Positions 10,648-21,600 of a DNA stretch of 64,000 nt are shown one piece after another. Location: NCBI RefSeq assembly GCF_024362695.1, contig NC_065419.1, forward strand, positions 15,500,678 through 15,564,677, read 5' to 3'. A program made the translations under genes and the position numbers. This DNA comes from Pectinophora gossypiella (taxonomy: Eukaryota; Arthropoda; Insecta; Lepidoptera; Gelechiidae). The notes under the pieces are model-generated. The model saw only the letters and a program-made list of their open reading frames with translations, was not told where the DNA came from and made no database searches. Within the stretch, counting starts at the first letter, position 1, and each line of letters begins with the position of its first letter.

Positions 10648-11060
10648 TTAAAAGTTCTAGCTTTTACCCGCGGCTTCGCTCGCGTTATATTCGGGGTAAC
10701 ACGGTTCCCCTTTTCTAATGTACGTACCAAAAAATTGCTTCCTACCTTGAAAATTGAGAAAAGTCCCATATATAATTTCACCCCTTCTTTGAAGGGGTAG
10801 GGGGCAGATTTTTTTCTTAGTCACAAATAGTCCGCATACTAATTCGCTCCCTACAAACTTCCACCCCCCCCATTTTAGGGAAGTGGGGGATTAGAGAGAG
10901 TCAAAATATATCGTATGTCACTCCCCATCCCTTTACCTTTCTCCACTTAAAAAAACACGTCAATTCGTCGCTCCGTTTTGCCGTGAAAGACGGACAAACA
11001 AACAGACACACACAAACGCCCTTTTTTTCTTTCTTTGTTTTTTCTTTTACAATATTAGTG
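10648..11060 (+). repeat. Dispersed repeat beginning AGCTTTTACCCGCGGCTTCG
   Basis: The start (CTAGCTTTTACCCGCGGC) and the end region (GACGGACAAACAAACAGACA, then ATATTAGTGTGG) match the layout of the repeat at 45530-50840. That repeat begins AGCTTTTGCCCGCGACTTCG and ends in a CAGA-rich run and ATTATAAGTATAGAT. It is probably the same superfamily without the tandem expansion. Confidence 0.5.
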
Positions 11061-11564
11061 TGGATTAATTCTTCTTAGATCATTCTAATCATGAAACATC
11101 GCTTTGTTGTAATACTCCAGATTTTTTATTCCAGATTTCCAGACACAAATAAGTAATAAAACAAAAGAGTTTGGATTTAAAGTGACCATTGGGCCTTATC
11201 TCTATAAAAGATAGAAATAGGTGAGTAATAAAATAATAGTAATTAAGTAATATTTTTTTACTTTATTTAGGTGATATAAAGCCTTATTTGTCTCCTACCT
11301 AACTTTCAATATCAAAACTCCCCGGCCCGCGTTAGAATAGGCAAATAAAACAGGCTCAACTTCCGAAAACTATTTAGGTAAATCAGGTGGCAGGTAAAAA
11401 TAGGGAGAAGCTGAGGAATAACACAATAACCCCGTGAACATGCGACGTGCGGGGTGGGCAGCGGGCGGGCGAGGGGGTAGCGCGTGTAACACCGACTGTG
11501 CGGGGGAACGTTGCGTTCGCGGTTTACATGGCTATAACGTCTATGACATGAGTCTAGTTGAGAG
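11061..11564. other. No gene seen; GC-rich patch at 11440-11560
   Basis: 11440-11560 contains GGGTGGGCAGCGGGCGGGCG and CpG-rich sequence in an AT-rich setting. I saw no open frame or promoter element that I could support. Confidence 0.4.
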
Positions 11565-11740
11565 ACAGAAAGCTCGGTGAGGAGTGGATACTTAGTTCAT
11601 TTTGCGATGGATGTACCTTTGACTACCATCATCATCATCTCCCTACCATTATCCCGTTTTTCACAGGGTCCGCTTGCTTACCTTTGACTACACCAATTGG
11701 GATATAGTTGTAAGCTTATGGTATGTTATGTGGAAAACAT
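11565..11740 (+). repeat. Family E repeat with a nested SINE insertion
   Basis: Family E sequence (CTTAGTTCATTTTGCGATGG) is split at TACCTTTGACTAC. It resumes after 11691 as ACCAATTGGGATATAGTTG. Confidence 0.55.
11614..11691 (-). mobile_element. 52-bp SINE B 3' end with 13-bp target duplication
   Basis: TACCTTTGACTAC occurs at 11614-11626 and again at 11679-11691. Between them is only the last 52 bp of SINE family B (CATCATCATCTCCC and TTTTTCACAGGGTCCGCTT, minus strand). This is the expected result of extreme 5' truncation during target-primed integration. Confidence 0.7.
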
Positions 11741-13394
11741 ATGGAATACATTAAGCAGATGGTATGTAACTTATTCGTAAATATAATAACAAATAGTACC
11801 TACTCGTAGGTCAGTTTCTTGATGTTTTTTTAAGTTGGCTTTAAAGAAGAGGAACTAGATTAATGCTTAGAAACTAGTAAAGAACATAACACACATAGTC
11901 TTACTAATTTGATTTTTTATGGCTGTTTCATGGTAGTTGTTACCTGGAAGGAATTGCCTAATAAGGCCGTCCATTTGTACTGTTGTTAAATCTTTGTATG
12001 TTTTTATTTCTTAGACAGGGAGGCAAGGGAAATACTCACTAAAAGATTTTTTTCAGATAGCGCGTCTACCGCTGCGTTTTTGCGCATGGTGTGTGATAGT
12101 GTGATGGGAAGGTGAAACTCTGTCTGAGGTGAGCGCCGCATGTCGCGAGATTTGATAAACCGACGACCCTCACAGGATCTGGTTACATTTTTGGGAAACA
12201 ACGTTAAATACCTTAAAGGTTACCAATCGCAATTGAATAACATACTTACCTATTATCGCGAAGAATAAGACCAAAAGGTCTATCTAATTAGGAATCGAAT
12301 TATATTGACATTCAGGCGGGAATAAAACCTCTGCACAGCAAGGTCGATCAGTAGTCTAATTGTGCGTAAGTAAATTTAATTACTTAAATTTGATTTAATC
12401 AAGTTGCTAAATATGTTTATAATTATCTTTTTACAATAAAAATATTCATTCGGTGAAAAATATATAACCGGTTTATGTATTATGTATGTATGTATGGATT
12501 TTTATCGATCTAGGGGACAGAATGTTGTTTCTGTAAACCATAGATCTCTCAAGTCCTCTCATAAAATGTGTAGAGCCGAGAATAGCGCCCACCTGGGAAC
12601 CTGAAATTTCTTGATTTGCATAAATTGAATTTAAAAATAATTCGAATCATTCTATTTTCAAATTCTAATTATTTATTTATTTTCTATTAAATTGATTATA
12701 TTGTTCAAATTCATCAAAATATTGAATTATCATTCAAAAGACGAACGAAATAAGAATTGAATTATTCGAATAATTTGATTTTAGGCAAGTTGTCTTAAAA
12801 TTATTTGACAGAGATAGTGCTGTGGCAGATATATAATATTATGATAAGCGAAAATATATTTTCTTACAAACTTACCTATCCCTTTCTCAGGTAAGTTTTC
12901 CTTCAAAAAGAAAACTTGGGTAACAGGGTAACAAACAAGGTTACCGAGTAACACGATGTATGTAGTTTGGCAGCATTCAATCAGCAGTAGTGTTGCCGAC
13001 GCCCCCTCGAGGGGGGGGACAGATGGGATGTTTTGTAAGGAGCCCTGATTTGGCTTAACGACGTTAATGAAAGATCTTGCCGACGTGTTTTGAAAGCCGA
13101 GATACTTGCGTGGGATTAGGATTTCAGTTTGTTTGCGTCAACATTGGCAGTTTCAAAGCAATGTAATTATAAGATAAGTGTTTTCGCTATACAGATGCTT
13201 ACTGGAATAGGTTTGTTTTTGAATGTGTTTCATTAACTAAAGTTAGATATATGATGTTTACACAAACGAAATCGCTTTAGTACTTAGGCCAAACTAATGA
13301 TAGGTAGAACTAAACTTTAATGGGACCTATAGGAAACTTTAGACCACTTTGTGGTCTTTGCTCTACCCTACCCACAGCAACAACATAGCATCGC
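11741..13394. other. No gene seen
   Basis: AT-rich. A C/G-rich spot (CCCCCTCGAGGGGGGGG) occurs near 13000-13018. I found no recognisable gene or repeat family. Confidence 0.4.
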
Positions 13395-13560
13395 GCCTGT
13401 ATCCCTGAAGGTGTAGGTAGAGGTGTATAGGATACACATCCACACCTCGCGGGCTATGTTTAAGTCATAAGTAATAGGAGGCCAGCCTATTGTCATTAAC
13501 CGGGCACATACCCTGCAAGTGATATCAATTATCTATCTGTGACCTAAACATGAATTCAAA
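13395..13560 (+). mobile_element. SINE family K fragment
   Basis: TAAGTAATAGGAGGCCAGCC and TTGTCATTAACCGGGCACA match a relative at 24730-24995 (minus strand). It looks tRNA-SINE-like, but the head is missing. Confidence 0.4.
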
Positions 13561-13593
13561 CTCATAAATACGTTAGAATTCGGGCGACGCTCA

Positions 13594-13731
13594 GTGGGTA
13601 GGCCCGCTACAAGATGGACCGACGATTTGGTGAAGGTCGTGGGAAGCCGCTGGATGCGGACAGCGTAGGACCGATCGTCGTGGAGATCCTTGGGGGAGGC
13701 CTATGCCCAGCAGTGGGCGTCGTATGGCTGA
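13594..13731 (+). pseudogene. LINE reverse-transcriptase C-terminus, one in-frame stop
   Basis: The frame beginning VGRPATRWTDDLVKVVGSRW continues through MRTA, a TAG stop at 13666-13668, then DRSSWRSLGEAYAQQWASYG and the terminal stop at 13729-13731. The motif is the C-terminus of an RTE-type non-LTR retrotransposon polyprotein and is shared with 185-302 and 55257-55362. The internal TAG and the loss of everything upstream show a dead, 5'-truncated copy. Confidence 0.7.
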
Positions 13732-14149
13732 TAAAACCTAAGTCGGGATCTGAACTCGCCACCGTCTGCTCTACTTACCTTACTTATAGGTACCTATAGC
13801 AAGGAACGATGGACAGAAGTCATACTACTCTCACCTCGACCAACTTTTTAAATATTATTTCATACATCATTATACCCAGACATTACCAAACAGCTCCCCC
13901 TCACAAGTACGTGTTAAATGTGGCGTTACTCTGCTGATTTCATTAATATTACTTACATATTTACTTTGTCACTACTCGCACTGATGTAAAACGCTGCTTG
14001 TTCTTACAAAAACGCCAATATTAGGTATATGTAAATATAAAGTGTCAGGTTTGACACACTTATGTTAAACTTCGCAGTTTACAAGTAGGCAAAAAAAGCA
14101 TTTTCTAAAGTTTTGCGGTAAATACGGATGTTGAGAGAACATGCACGTC
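13732..14149. other. No gene seen
   Basis: No recognisable feature. Confidence 0.4.
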
Positions 14150-14235
14150 AATGGCTGGCTCCGATACCGGCCCCGCCGGCGTGGTCGACGTTTTCCTCAC
14201 TTATCGCCATCGGCCCAATAGGGTCTTTTAATTGT
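14150..14235. repeat. Family G repeat fragment
   Basis: CCCGCCGGCGTGGTCGACGT is shared with 15815-15895 and 61296-61370, the copies continuing into GCGCT and TCGAT motifs. Class unknown. Confidence 0.5.
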
Positions 14236-14519
14236 TTTAAATATAATCCTCTCGGAGACGTCAATGACATCAATAAGCGTCACTTGGCTAGGTTTAGAAA
14301 AATAAAAACTCTACCACCTTATAAATTTTAACTACATTCATCCATTCATTAATTTAGATTAATAATTTAAAACGAAACGACCAAAATATGATCGGCAATT
14401 AAGAGAATACAATACAATGTCAATTACAATAGAATATCAAAATTTGCAGAAACAATTAAATAATTATCGAACAATTACTTTAAGCAATATAAATTCGTCA
14501 AGAGCCTAATTCCACAAAT

Positions 14520-14590
14520 ATATGGCGTCCCTTCAATCAACCGGAGGGAGCAAGTAACTTGGCATACTCCCCAGGCGCTATGGCGGGTAG
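14520..14590 (-). repeat. SINE C / LINE tail fragment
   Basis: The plus strand reads GGCGTCCCTTCAATCAACCG then a cut-down 'GGCATACTCC', the reverse of the family C tail. Confidence 0.45.
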
Positions 14591-14831
14591 ATTGAAAAAT
14601 TTAAAATAACATTCGTCGAGTTTCGTAAAGTTTGCCGAATAACACATTATTTTACGACTTTTTACGGCTTTTTACGACTCCCCGCTGGCTGAGCCGCCAT
14701 AAATCATTCGAGCCATTAACTGAGCCCTGTAATTCCAGCAGATACCTTTAATTACCGCCTTTAAATAAGCTAGCTTTTATTCCTGGCTTTATTCGGTTTT
14801 GACTGTAATCCACGGGGTTATAATACGAGTA

Positions 14832-15082
14832 GGCTAGTATCCAACTAGTCAAATCACTTACATTTTACTAAACGTCAAAAAATTTATATTACTATAAGCA
14901 CGAAAAAATACACTGTGACGTCATAGAAGAACGAGATAAAATGTTGGACTTATTATTACGTTTTTCTTGATTAAATTCATAAATAAGTTAAATATAAAAT
15001 AGAAAATGTTTTTCGTCAGTTTTAAATCTGTCTTTTTTTAATTGTCAGAATTTTATAATTTATCTTTGACCTAGGAAACTAG
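14832..15082. mobile_element. MITE family A, copy 2
   Basis: It starts GGCTAGTATCCAACTAGTCA, ends TTGACCTAGGAAACTAG, and shares the internal TGTGACGTCATAGAAGAAC. Confidence 0.65.
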
Positions 15083-15814
15083 TTTGAGCTTCTCTTCTAT
15101 TGCTACTATAAAAATTTTCGTGTTATATTACGATAAAAAATAAATTACACTTAAATGCATTCAGCTGATACCATCCTGGGCATTTCGTCGACTTAGATCT
15201 TTATACTTCTCATCAAGAAAATCGAAACACTCCCATATTCTTTTTAAACAAAATAAGAGTTTAAGTAAGTAATTGAATTTTAAATTTGAATTTAGAACAT
15301 TAGCATTAAAAACTAGAAGCGGACGGTAAGGCGCAGTCTGTTTTTACAATATTCCAGATTTAAACAAAACACACAGACCGAAGTATTTCCTATAGGTAAG
15401 TACATATTATAACCTCAACTTTAGTGCGTGGTTTCGTGACTACCCTCCGTTTTATCAAACTACGCAGTTCCCTCACATCCGCTACAATATAACTTATCCC
15501 ACCGGAAATAAGGTACAATTCTGCACAACATGGAATCTATTTAAAGGATGGTTCAGCCGAGTCAATGTTTTTTAATCAAGTGAGATTGATACTGGCAACG
15601 ATAACTGAAATATTATACTTATGATATTATGCTTGCGTGTTACAGCTGGATGTACTGCAGTAATATGAGATTAAGGGAAAAGCTCTGGGACTTAGTTGCG
15701 GCTTCCCAATATATCTCGCTTAGGAACTGTACTGAAAAATATCGGCGTAATATACGACCCGATTACTCTAGAGGCGGCCAATCAGTTCGCGATAGCAAAC
15801 ACTGCAAGACCCTG
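15083..15814. other. No gene seen
   Basis: No recognisable gene or repeat. Confidence 0.4.
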
Positions 15815-16020
15815 TTACCGACGCCGCTGGCGTGGTCGACGTTTTCCTTAATTCAGCGCTCTATATCGATGTTCACTAAAGTCGATTGATTTACATACAC
15901 ATACATAAACTCATACCTATTTCCCTCCGGGGTAAGCAGAGACTATAGAATTCCATTTGCTTCGATCCTGAGACACTTTTCTTGCTTCCTCCACATCGAT
16001 TCAAGTCGATTGATTCTTTC
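15815..16020 (-). repeat. Family G fragment followed by family L fragment
   Basis: 15815-15895 carries CGCTGGCGTGGTCGACGTTT (family G). 15900-16010 carries CTATTTCCCTCCGGGGTAAG and CTTGCTTCCTCCACATCG (family L, minus strand). Family L recurs at 16640-16770, 21222-21355, 34795-34945, 35920-36035 and 54715-54805. Confidence 0.45.
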
Positions 16021-16261
16021 AAATATATTGCAAATTATACATAATGTACGCTATCGTAGGTTATCTCTGATTTAGTTATACGCAGAATACTAAAGTACCC
16101 GCGAACAACAGCACTACGCAGGTTATAGTTATAACCGGAGGCGGAAGTGTGGGTGGCGCGGACTGCTCGCGTGAGGCCGGGACGTTACTGGCGACGCCAC
16201 AGTGGAGTGGTGGAGTACAACGCGGGACAATGGGGGTTTACACCCGATATCATGGTATATT

Positions 16262-16530
16262 TCAGGTACATGGAGCCGGTAACTTAGTTGGAAGAACGCT
16301 TGACTCGCACAGTGAGGTCGCAGGTTCGAAACCATCACGGGCTGAAACAAATGATATTCGAATTCATGTTTGGGTCATAATGATTATCGTTCGCTCAACG
16401 GTGAAGGAAAAAATTGTGAGGACCTAAAAAGGGTCGGTTTTCCCTTTTCTGGTTGGAAGGTCAGATAGGCAGCCGCTTACGTAAATAACCCGAGATAACC
16501 CGGAATAACGGGTACAAGGAGAGATGATAT
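16262..16530 (+). mobile_element. SINE family B, head to tail
   Basis: A tRNA-like head (TTAGTTGGAAGAACGCTTG and box B GGTTCGAAACC) is followed by the body GAATTCATGTTTGGGTCATA and the 3' part TGGTTGGAAGGTCAGATAGG, ending in GGAGAGATGAT. It is non-coding. Confidence 0.7.
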
Positions 16531-16639
16531 TTCAGGTATATGCATAGGTACATAAAATTAGGTACGTTTATTGCCCATAACAGTAGGGGTATCGATAATA
16601 CCCTAAATTGTAGTTGTTGGCTGACAACACGAAAATCCA

Positions 16640-16770
16640 ATTAGGTACCGCGATTCCGACACACCACTTTCGCTTCCTCCACTCTCATCATAAGGTGAGA
16701 TCTTTCTTCATTCATAAATATGTATGAATCTGCTCACCGGTTTAGAGTACTTTTGACCTGGCCTTTCTTT
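16640..16770 (-). repeat. Family L repeat
   Basis: CACTTTCGCTTCCTCCACTC and GCTCACCGGTTTAGAGTACT match the inverted copy at 21222-21355. Confidence 0.5.
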
Positions 16771-16997
16771 AAAATATCCTGAATGTGGTCGCGGTGTGTT
16801 CGCCTTTCTCTTCTCACTGAGTGTTGGGCTGATTACTCGTCATCAAATTGTTCATCGTTATCATCTTAGCACCGACCACGTATCAAAAGTGGCTACTAGG
16901 TGTCTTCTAGTTGCTTGTGACTCTACCTGCTCCAATAGGGATTACGAAATTGAGGATCTGTACCATCTTCAGAACACTGTCGCTGAACTGTTACAAT

Positions 16998-17335
16998 TCA
17001 TCATCATCATCTCCCTAGCGTCATCCCATTTTTCACAGGGTCCGCTTACGTAACCTGAAGATTTGACAGGTCCAGTTTTTTACAGAAGCGACTGCCTGTC
17101 TGACCTTCCAACCCGCGAAGGGAAAACCAGCCCAATATAAGTTAGATCACAGACCCTTGATATGCGTTTCTCGGGAATGTGGGTTTTCTCACGATGTTGT
17201 TCTTCACCGCTGAGCACATAATAATCATTTATGATCCAAACATGAATTCGAATACCAATTCTAAAATCACAGGTTTAGGCCTATGCCTATAACCTGCCAC
17301 CTCAACGTGAGAGTCAAGCGTTCTACCATCTTACA
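16998..17335 (-). mobile_element. SINE family B, near full length
   Basis: On the plus strand it runs from the (CAT)n tail through TTTTTCACAGGGTCCGCTTA and GACTGCCTGTCTGACCTTCC to the head remnant CCACCTCAACGTGAGAGTCA and AGCGTTCTACCATC. The head is a tRNA-like Pol III promoter, partly decayed at the B box. Confidence 0.7.
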
Positions 17336-17790
17336 GTCAACCTTACAACCTTACAGTTCAATTTGTCGAAATAGTTAATGTGACATGGTTTCATGAGTAT
17401 ACATGGTAACGCGCGTGACTGTGTATAGGCATACGACTCACGGGAGGCACATTATTGACTTAATGTCCAGAGTTGATCGCTTAATAATAATTAAGGGAAA
17501 ACTTTCCACCCAAAGTACGTTGTTACTAACACTAAATCCGGGCCTTTATGTCCTCACTCCATAATGATAAGCGACGCAATTTCCGGCCTGGATGCGGCCC
17601 TGCCTGCTAATGGTCATACTGCTATAATTTGTTATAATTTATGCCAAATGGCCAGTAATTATAATGTAAGTTATTGGATACAAATGGCCGAAAGCAATAA
17701 AATAGGCTTGGGTGTTGCCTACCTGCATGTGTTTATTACATCGGTTATAGCGTTAGTAGCACCTTGCTTCTTAAAGAAAGAAACATTGGC
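17336..17790. other. No gene seen
   Basis: Small frames only, with no recognisable domain. Confidence 0.4.
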
Positions 17791-17794
17791 CCCG

Positions 17795-17895
17795 ATTCCT
17801 GTAAACAACTCCTAATTTTATTTGAAGTCATTTACCCGTCATTTTCTTATCCGTCGAAAAGGAAAGGGACGGATGATTGGCAACCTGTTAATTTT
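17795..17895. mobile_element. Half copy of MITE family P
   Basis: CGTCATTTTCTTATCCGTCG and AAAGGAAAGGGACGGATGAT match one arm of the complete palindromic element at 52785-53145. Confidence 0.6.
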
Positions 17896-19284
17896 AGAAA
17901 CACTCGGTAAAGAAGTTCGTTTCCCTACAAGCGCTCTTCGTCTTGGTATTGATGGCACTGAAAGTGAAGTCTTCAGTTTATAATTTGGCTAACACCACTT
18001 TGAGGAAAGCGAGAGGAGCGCGAGGAATGAGATCCAAACTGAGAAGAAGTGGTTCAAGGAACTACTCAATCACAGGATTCTTTTAGAACTTTGACTTATT
18101 GTTGAAGGATTTACCAATCTACGTAGGATGTTTTACTAGATTGCCCAGGTTTTACCTGCGGGCATTCATAAATTACAATACTTACCTCTCTTGGGCTTTT
18201 CTCGTACAAGATTAAACTGTGTGGGTTGGGTAAAGTTGACCAGTTAAATGTACCAAACTAAAGGTAATATTGTACTCCTAAAAATACATTTTCAATTAAG
18301 CTAAAGGTCAGGTATAAACAATTCAAGAAGGTATGTCGTTGGTACCTAACTATTATTAGCCATCCTAGCTGCTTCGAATACATGTAAGAAAGAGAAAAGA
18401 ACATACCTACTTTATCGGTAAATACTTATTTCAGACCTTGAGAACTAAGCTATATAGCCCAGAATTTGAACCAGGCGCTCGGCTGGTAATCTATATAAGA
18501 CTCCAATACCAGAATGTGACGCACACAAAGTAGATACATATCATAACACCACGCTTGTGTAACTGAAGTGGTAGATAGAGGTAATGTAGTATAAGAATAT
18601 AGTTATATTCAGACAAAAAAAACTATCTTGTTGGTAACTCTTGAAATCTAGTATATCTTGAAAAACACAACGAACTTGATATATTGAATAAAGAATGAAG
18701 GAATTTGTGTAGGTATGCCGTTCGTGTACCTATTAACTAGGACATCATGACCCAAAAAGAGGGTTCTTATTTCGACGTGTATTCCATTTTATTTGTTGTA
18801 AACTTATTGTTGCCCTAAGGTGTACGTACGTAGGAATGCGCCCGACAAACAACGCAACTACCCTCCTTCCGGGTTTTAATGTACTCGCCGCCATATTGTT
18901 TATTTACTACTACAGTCCGCTACTACAGTTTATCTGTTTACATAGTTCTTTACAGCTGTCGCTTCACATATTTTTGCGTCTTTATACGACTATTTGCTGG
19001 CTAGTTTACGACACACACCATTATAACTCTTTAACACGACATGTTTTTCAGTAGTTGAATCATATCGGCAGCTTTTTTGAGTATACTTACTTGAAAATAG
19101 TGAATATTTTTATCACCATCACGGACTCTATAAGTCCGGGCCGTGTCTTTTCCATATTAAAAATGCTAGTTTACAATTATAATTATACCTACTTTATATT
19201 TAATAAAATAGGATCGCGTTGGACAAGAATCTCACCTGATGGTAAGTCACGTTGTGGTCTAGGCTGGATCACGCTTACCTAGTA
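17896..19284. other. No gene seen
   Basis: No supported feature. Short frames such as the one at 18836-19054 lack domains. Confidence 0.4.
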
Positions 19285-19400
19285 AATGCCTATTTCATCA
19301 TCATCATGTCGTCCAAACCGCATCCGGCGACGGCGACTCCTAAATATCTATCCCGGGTCGTTGTTGTGGTGGGCTCTGATGTGGCTGGCGTATGCCTATT
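19285..19400 (-). repeat. Probable LINE 3' end
   Basis: The plus strand begins (CAT)n then GTCGTCCAAACCGCATCCGG, so the minus strand ends in a GAT-type tail like the LINE 3' ends at 185-302 and 55257-55362. The protein remnant is too short to classify. Confidence 0.3.
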
Positions 19401-19570
19401 TACTCTGCGTTGAAGACTTCCATATTATAACGAGTTGGAAAAACAGATGACGGTAGACATTCAAAACGTTTAGTAGCATTTTTCCCATTCCCATCAAAAT
19501 TTATAAAGTGAACTTTAACGATTACAAACAGTAGTCAAACGTTAACACTATACCCACCTCAGAGCAAGAA

Positions 19571-19762
19571 ATTACAATGGAATTTGTATGAAAAAGCACG
19601 CTGTGACATTATAGAAAGACGTGATAGAATGTCGACTCATTATTAAGTTTTTCTTGATTAAAACTCATAAATAAGTTAAATAGAAAAAGAAAATGTTCAT
19701 CGTTAGTTTTAGATCTGTCTTCATTTAGTAATCAGATTTTCATAATTTATCTTGACCCTAGT
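19571..19762. mobile_element. MITE family A, copy 3 (left end decayed)
   Basis: ATGGAATTTGTATGAAAAAG and TTTCATAATTTATCTTGACC match copies 1 and 2. The left terminal repeat is missing. Confidence 0.6.
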
Positions 19763-20329
19763 ACACGAGCCAATTGAACGCGACTCAACAATACAACAAC
19801 ACTTTGTTGTAATCACAGAGACAACGACGGGATGTAAACAGCCGCATAAACAATCATTCAATTTGCCGTTTTCCGCCATTTTAATGAGGTGAAAAACTGC
19901 AGTTAGCGACGAATAAATTATCGATTGAACGCCGCTAAACAAACACGGAGGTTTCCCAACGCGACTGTAATCGACGCGAATTACAATTGTAAGACCGACA
20001 TGTAATACATTGTAATAAAATTGCGTGACGATGGGCTTGAGAGATGAGAGGGAGCGAGAGCGGATAACCTGTTCTTACTTAGGTCATAAAATAAATATGA
20101 GGTGTGGTACGTTGCGCAGGACGCCTTCAGTTTCACAGCAACTCTTATACTTATCGATATATGTATTTGAACTCACGGCCCCGCGCCTGCGCATCTCGCT
20201 GCATCTCTTACTTACATAAGAAGTTTTGGGTACAATTTTCTAAAATCGTTTCATTTTTATTTATTAAAATTTAGAATAACATTATATTTGCTTGTTCATT
20301 TTAATCATAATTACGCTTCGCTATATCTC
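19763..20329. other. No gene seen
   Basis: No supported feature. Confidence 0.4.
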
Positions 20330-20530
20330 CTTACTTGGCCCAACATCCGCTAGTGCAACCCAGCATGAGCGGGTCGTCAGGCGAGGTGTCGAAACCTGCG
20401 CGTGCGGCAGCGCTGTTGCTACGGGGCGCGCCGCGGAGGAAGGGAGGGGGCAGGGGGAGAGGGAGGGGGTACGCTACACGCAACAGCTATATGCGCAGAC
20501 GCATCCCTCGGCAGGCACGGATTTAGAGTT
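20330..20530. other. GC-rich, purine-skewed patch
   Basis: A CpG-rich block (GGGGCGCGCCGCGG) is followed by GGGAGGGGGCAGGGGGAGAG. A 123-codon open frame spans it, but its composition simply follows the GC skew and no domain is visible. It could be an unannotated promoter or a simple-sequence patch. Confidence 0.3.
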
Positions 20531-20813
20531 CAGGAAGTCTAGACTTCATAGAAAATCTCATGAAAGCGACTCTTGTGGCAAATTCTTGGGATCACGACAT
20601 AGTCTTCAATCTCTGTCCTGGGTTAAATCTAAAAAACTGGTTCTACTCATACTAGGTAAATGAAGCATTGAGTAATAGAACTACTGTTATATATATAGAT
20701 AACAGTTGGACCGATTTTAAAAATATTAGATAGGTATTATGAGACTTATATTAGTGCCAGAAACGTACGTCCTACCATTCCTTGGAAGCGTTTGAAGTAG
20801 TTAGAACAAAATT

Positions 20814-21017
20814 GGGTAGTTCAAAGAAATTATGAAATTTTGATTACTAAATAAATATAGTTCTAAAAAAGGTGACTAAATCGTTTTCTTTTTAACTTAT
20901 TTATGAATTTGAATATGGAAAAATGTATAATATTCTATCACCTTTTTTATACTTTTTCATACAAATTCCATAGACATTTCGTGTTTAGTAACCGATTTAA
21001 CTTGTTGAAAACTACCC
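20814..21017. mobile_element. MITE family A, copy 4 (inverted)
   Basis: It starts GGGTAGTTCAAAGAAATTAT and ends AACTTGTTGAAAACTACCC. The GGGTA...TACCC termini match copy 5 at 53730-54010. Confidence 0.6.
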
Positions 21018-21221
21018 TATTAAGCAATGTCCTTTTTCAATGGGTAATTAAACTGTAATTATAATTCTACTCATTTGTTTAATTTTTTTTCTCACAGAAA
21101 GCTCAGTACCTCTGACAACTGACTTGAAACAAATATAACTACGTATATCGACAAAAACTGAAACTATCCAATCTCTGTCTGATCTATGTGATCTGGATCC
21201 AGGATGTTTAAAAGAAAGGTC

Positions 21222-21355
21222 AGGTCAAGAGTACTCTAAACCGGTGAGCATGCATGGAGTCTTTGATGAGAGTGGAGGAGGCGAAAGTGGTGTATCAGGA
21301 TCGTAGTGAGTAAGTGGGATTCCGTTGTCTCTGCCTACCCCAACGGGAAATAGAT
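21222..21355 (+). repeat. Family L repeat
   Basis: TACTCTAAACCGGTGAGCAT, GAGAGTGGAGGAGGCGAAAG and CTGCCTACCCCAACGGGAAA mark a repeat that is very common in this window. Confidence 0.55.
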
Positions 21356-21477
21356 AGATAGATGAAAATACTTTTTACAGCTCAATGGACACATGATACC
21401 GCGATAAGGACAACAGATACAGAAAGGCATAACGAAGGCGGCCTTATTGGATAAAGGATAATTTAGGCGTGATTTTA

Positions 21478-21600
21478 TGTATGTATGTAGTCGTTACATG
21501 AGTCATGTCAGGGGCCTTTGGCGGCTCAATAGTAACCCTGACACCAGGGTTGATGAGGATGGTATTCCCCCTCACAATCCACACGATAAGAAGAAGATGT
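21478..21600 (+). mobile_element. SINE family A 3' fragment
   Basis: GTCGTTACATGAGTCATGTC then GGGGCCTTTGGCGGCTCAAT and ACCAGGGTTGATGAGGATGG. Confidence 0.6.

Noticed and set aside
20292..20663. 123-codon open frame
   Set aside because: It crosses a GC-skewed patch and its composition follows the skew. No domain, no splice context and no homology that I recognise.
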